NCBI GenBank assembly: GCA_022827265.1
Contig: JAJDTF010000130.1
Coordinates: 1-32,884, forward strand
Direction: 5' to 3'
Origin: Acidimicrobiia bacterium
Lineage (GTDB): Bacteria; Actinomycetota; Acidimicrobiia; Acidimicrobiales; Poriferisodalaceae
DNA: 32,884 bases
Part shown: in pieces, positions 30,900-32,884 of the stretch
Numbering within the stretch: the stretch's first letter is position 1
Layout: each line of letters starts with the position of its first letter
The notes under the pieces: model-generated
The model's database searches: none
What the model was told of the DNA's origin: nothing
The model's input: only the letters and a program-made list of their open reading frames with translations
Translations under genes and position numbers: made by a program

Positions 30900-31862
30900 T
30901 CATCGGGCGACCTGTTGAGCGACGGCAGGGACAACGCAGTTGCCGTCCGCCAATGCGCCGTTGAGATTGCCCGAGCGGAAGCCTTCTAGGTCGAGCGTGA
31001 CATAGCGGTAGCCGACACCGCGGATCGCCTCCACGATCGCTTCGCGCCGCCGGATTGCTTCGGCCAGATCGTCGAGCGGCAGCTCGATGCGCGCTGTGTC
31101 GCCGTAGTCGCGTACCCGCATCTGGCCGAAACCCAGACGACGCAGCGCCGCCTCGGCCCGATCCAGCCGCGCCAGCAGCGGCACCGTCACCTGCGTTCCG
31201 TAGGGCACCCGCGAGGCCAGACATGCAGCCGCCGGCTTGTCCCACGTGCGCAAGCCGAGCTCAGCGCTGGCGCGCCGCACGTCGGCCTTGGTGAAACCGG
31301 CTTCAACCAGCGGGAAGCGGGCGCCGCGCTCGCTCGCAGCGTGCTGGCCCGGCCGGTGGTCGCCCAGGTCGTCGAGGTTGACGCCGAGCACCACCATCGA
31401 GCTATGTGCCGCCGCGAGCGGTTCTAGCTGATCCATGAGCGCTGATTTGCAGTGGAAGCAGCGGTCGGCGTCGTTCACCCGGTACGCAGCGCGTGACATC
31501 TCGTCGGTCTCGACCGTTTGCCAGGCCAGTCCCCACTCGGCCGCCAGGGCCGCGCAGTCGGCCGCTTCGTCGGTCGCGAGGCTGGGCGAGACAGCCGTCA
31601 CGCAGAGCGCATCGTCACCGAGCACGTCGTTGGCCGCCCACGCCACCAGCGACGAATCGACACCGCCGCTGAACGCCACCACCACCGGTCCCGACTGCGA
31701 GAAGAACCTGCGCAGCCGGTCAAGCTTCCCGTCGGCGGCCACCGGCGCATCCGGCACGCTCAGCCCTTCTGTTCCGAGCGAGGCCGACGCCGCCGATGCG
31801 GCGCCCGAGGGTTCGGGGCCGGTCATGTCGCCGCTCCCGTTCCCGCCTTCGCCGAGCGTCAT
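30900..31862 (-). CDS. larE: LarE-family ATP-dependent sulfur transferase, three-cysteine type
   Basis: PP-loop enzyme of the LarE family, which adenylylates a nicotinate-derived substrate and inserts sulfur during synthesis of the nickel-pincer cofactor of lactate racemase and related enzymes. The PP-loop is SGGVDSS (65-71). Cysteines at C135 and C138 (DRCFHCKS) and C214 in KPAAACLASRVPYG are visible. C214 matches the sacrificial cysteine of Lactobacillus LarE, while the CxxC plus this Cys is the pattern of LarE proteins that hold an iron-sulfur cluster. I chose ATG 31862 (320 aa), 19 nt after the acyl-CoA dehydrogenase stop; ATG 31826, with GGGAG before it, is an alternative. No larB, larC or larA is in the window. 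Confidence 0.88.
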   Translation of the reverse strand: MTLGEGGNGSGDMTGPEPSGAASAASASLGTEGLSVPDAPVAADGKLDRLRRFFSQSGPVVVAFSGGVDSSLVAWAANDVLGDDALCVTAVSPSLATDEAADCAALAAEWGLAWQTVETDEMSRAAYRVNDADRCFHCKSALMDQLEPLAAAHSSMVVLGVNLDDLGDHRPGQHAASERGARFPLVEAGFTKADVRRASAELGLRTWDKPAAACLASRVPYGTQVTVPLLARLDRAEAALRRLGFGQMRVRDYGDTARIELPLDDLAEAIRRREAIVEAIRGVGYRYVTLDLEGFRSGNLNGALADGNCVVPAVAQQVAR

Positions 31863-31881
31863 CAGTGCGGCGCCCAGGCGC

Positions 31882-32884
31882 TCAGAGCCGGTCGGCCGGG
31901 ATGGCGTAGAACAGCTCAGCGCCGCCGGTGACTGCGGGTACCAGCCCGCGAGCCGACGGCAGGATCTGGTCGGCATAGAAACGTGCGGTGGTGACCTTGT
32001 CGGCCAGGAACTGCGGCGATGCAGCACCGTCGGCCGTCGTTGCGCCCGTGTCGCGGGCTTCTGCAACGGTCAGGCCCTGGTCTGCCAGCAGCCCGGCAGC
32101 CGCCTCCGCACTGCGGCCCAGCAGCCAACCGCCGACCACGACGCCAGCGAGCCGCATGAACGGCGACGAACCAGCGGCCACGTCATTCGGTGCCGTCGAG
32201 AGCTGACCGCCCAGCCACATGGCCGCGTCGCCCATCGCTGCAACGCCATCGCCCAGCGCAGCGCCGATCGCCGCCAGATCGGCATCGTCACTGGTGGCCA
32301 AAGCCCCCGCCGTCGCACCCATCTCGCCGATGAGGCGGGCCATGGCCTCGCCGCCGCCGAGCGGCAGCTTGCGGAATGCCAGGTCGGCCGCCTGGATGCC
32401 GTTGGTGCCCTCGTAGATCGGGGCGATGCGGCTGTCGCGCCAGTGCTGCGCTGCACCGGTTTCCTCCACGTAACCCATGCCGCCGTGCACCTGCACCCCG
32501 AGCGAGGTCATCTCGACGCCGAGATCGGTGCCCCAGCCTTTGCTGATCGGGGTCAGGATCGCGGTGAGCTCGTCGGCCCGCTGCCGCTCGTCGGGGTCGG
32601 TCGCCACGAGGGAGCGGTCGATCGCCGCCGCATTCAGGTACATCACGCAGCGCATGGCCTCGGCGTTCGCACGCATCGTCAGCAGCATCCGCCGCACGTC
32701 GGCGTGATCCACGATCGGCGACGACTCGCCCGGCGGCAGCTCGGCGCCGATCGCCCGCCCCTGCTTGCGAGTGAGCGCATACTCCCGCGCCTGCTGGTAC
32801 GCCCGCTCGGTGAGCGACAGCCCCTGCAGGCCCACCGACAGCCGGGCGTTGTTCATCATGGTGAACATGGCGCGCATGCCGCCG
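31882..32884 (-). CDS. Acyl-CoA dehydrogenase, C-terminal part (5' end beyond the window)
   Basis: FAD-dependent acyl-CoA dehydrogenase of fatty-acid beta-oxidation, long FadE5-like form. The frame is open through the right edge, so only the last 334 residues are seen. They include the C-terminal helical domain (RAYQQAREYALTRKQG), VHGGMGYVEETGAAQHWRD and APIYEGTNGIQAADLA. The Glu of YEGTNGIQ is the expected catalytic base. The extra ~170-residue C-terminal extension is typical of the ~600-residue subfamily and contributes to the dimer interface. It is the first visible gene of the operon leading to larE and glnD; the metabolic link to LarE is not obvious. Confidence 0.9.
   Translation of the reverse strand, partial: GGMRAMFTMMNNARLSVGLQGLSLTERAYQQAREYALTRKQGRAIGAELPPGESSPIVDHADVRRMLLTMRANAEAMRCVMYLNAAAIDRSLVATDPDERQRADELTAILTPISKGWGTDLGVEMTSLGVQVHGGMGYVEETGAAQHWRDSRIAPIYEGTNGIQAADLAFRKLPLGGGEAMARLIGEMGATAGALATSDDADLAAIGAALGDGVAAMGDAAMWLGGQLSTAPNDVAAGSSPFMRLAGVVVGGWLLGRSAEAAAGLLADQGLTVAEARDTGATTADGAASPQFLADKVTTARFYADQILPSARGLVPAVTGGAELFYAIPADRL

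Overview
The window is very GC-rich, with dense gene packing, many GTG starts and several probably leaderless starts. Its core gene set (PAC2-family protein, HelD-type RNA polymerase helicase, a very long Lhr helicase, HemY-type porphyrinogen oxidase, GlnD, LarE, FadE-type acyl-CoA dehydrogenase) points to an actinobacterium. I infer the Acidimicrobiia or a close relative. No rRNA, tRNA or CRISPR array was seen.

Left part (1-6740) is accessory DNA. A partial ATPase gene runs off the left edge on the minus strand. Next come two plus-strand genes that look like single-gene phage defences: a nuclease-methyltransferase fusion of the type ISP/IIG kind (370-3594) and an ApeA-like HEPN protein (3686-5092). 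Then follows a graveyard (5093-5861) with a tyrosine-recombinase N-terminus-like remnant, a zinc-ribbon remnant and a decayed copy of the 3' end of lhr. A DUF433/DUF5615 toxin-antitoxin pair (5862-6738) sits directly against the real lhr 3' end.

Middle (6762-19338) is a long minus-strand series: hemE, hemG/hemY, lnt, helD, a CDGSH iron-sulfur protein and lhr. Several joints overlap (lnt/helD by 14 nt, helD/CDGSH by 8 nt), so at least part of it is probably co-transcribed. It links heme synthesis, lipoprotein acylation and RNA polymerase/nucleic-acid helicases.

A second foreign module, an AAA_14/DUF4143 ATPase gene (19551-20780) preceded by three 23-bp repeats, interrupts the region upstream of hemE. 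It is followed by a broken minus-strand gene that contains a copy of hemE codons 65-91 and begins with a copy of the hemE start region.

Right part: a plus-strand operon of GT4 glycosyltransferase, methyltransferase and alpha/alpha-toroid protein (21393-24641) converges with a minus-strand methyltransferase/GtrA pair (24622-25706), followed by DoxX and GNAT genes. I infer an envelope glycan or glycolipid locus. PAC2 (+) converges on a minus-strand operon: acyl-CoA dehydrogenase (cut by the right edge), larE, an unknown gene and glnD. A strong 13-bp inverted repeat separates PAC2 and glnD.

The most unusual architecture is that two different accessory modules (toxin-antitoxin and DUF4143 ATPase) are each bracketed by diverged, same-orientation partial copies of the adjacent core gene (lhr 3' end, hemE 5' part). 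This suggests capture by recombination with related DNA.
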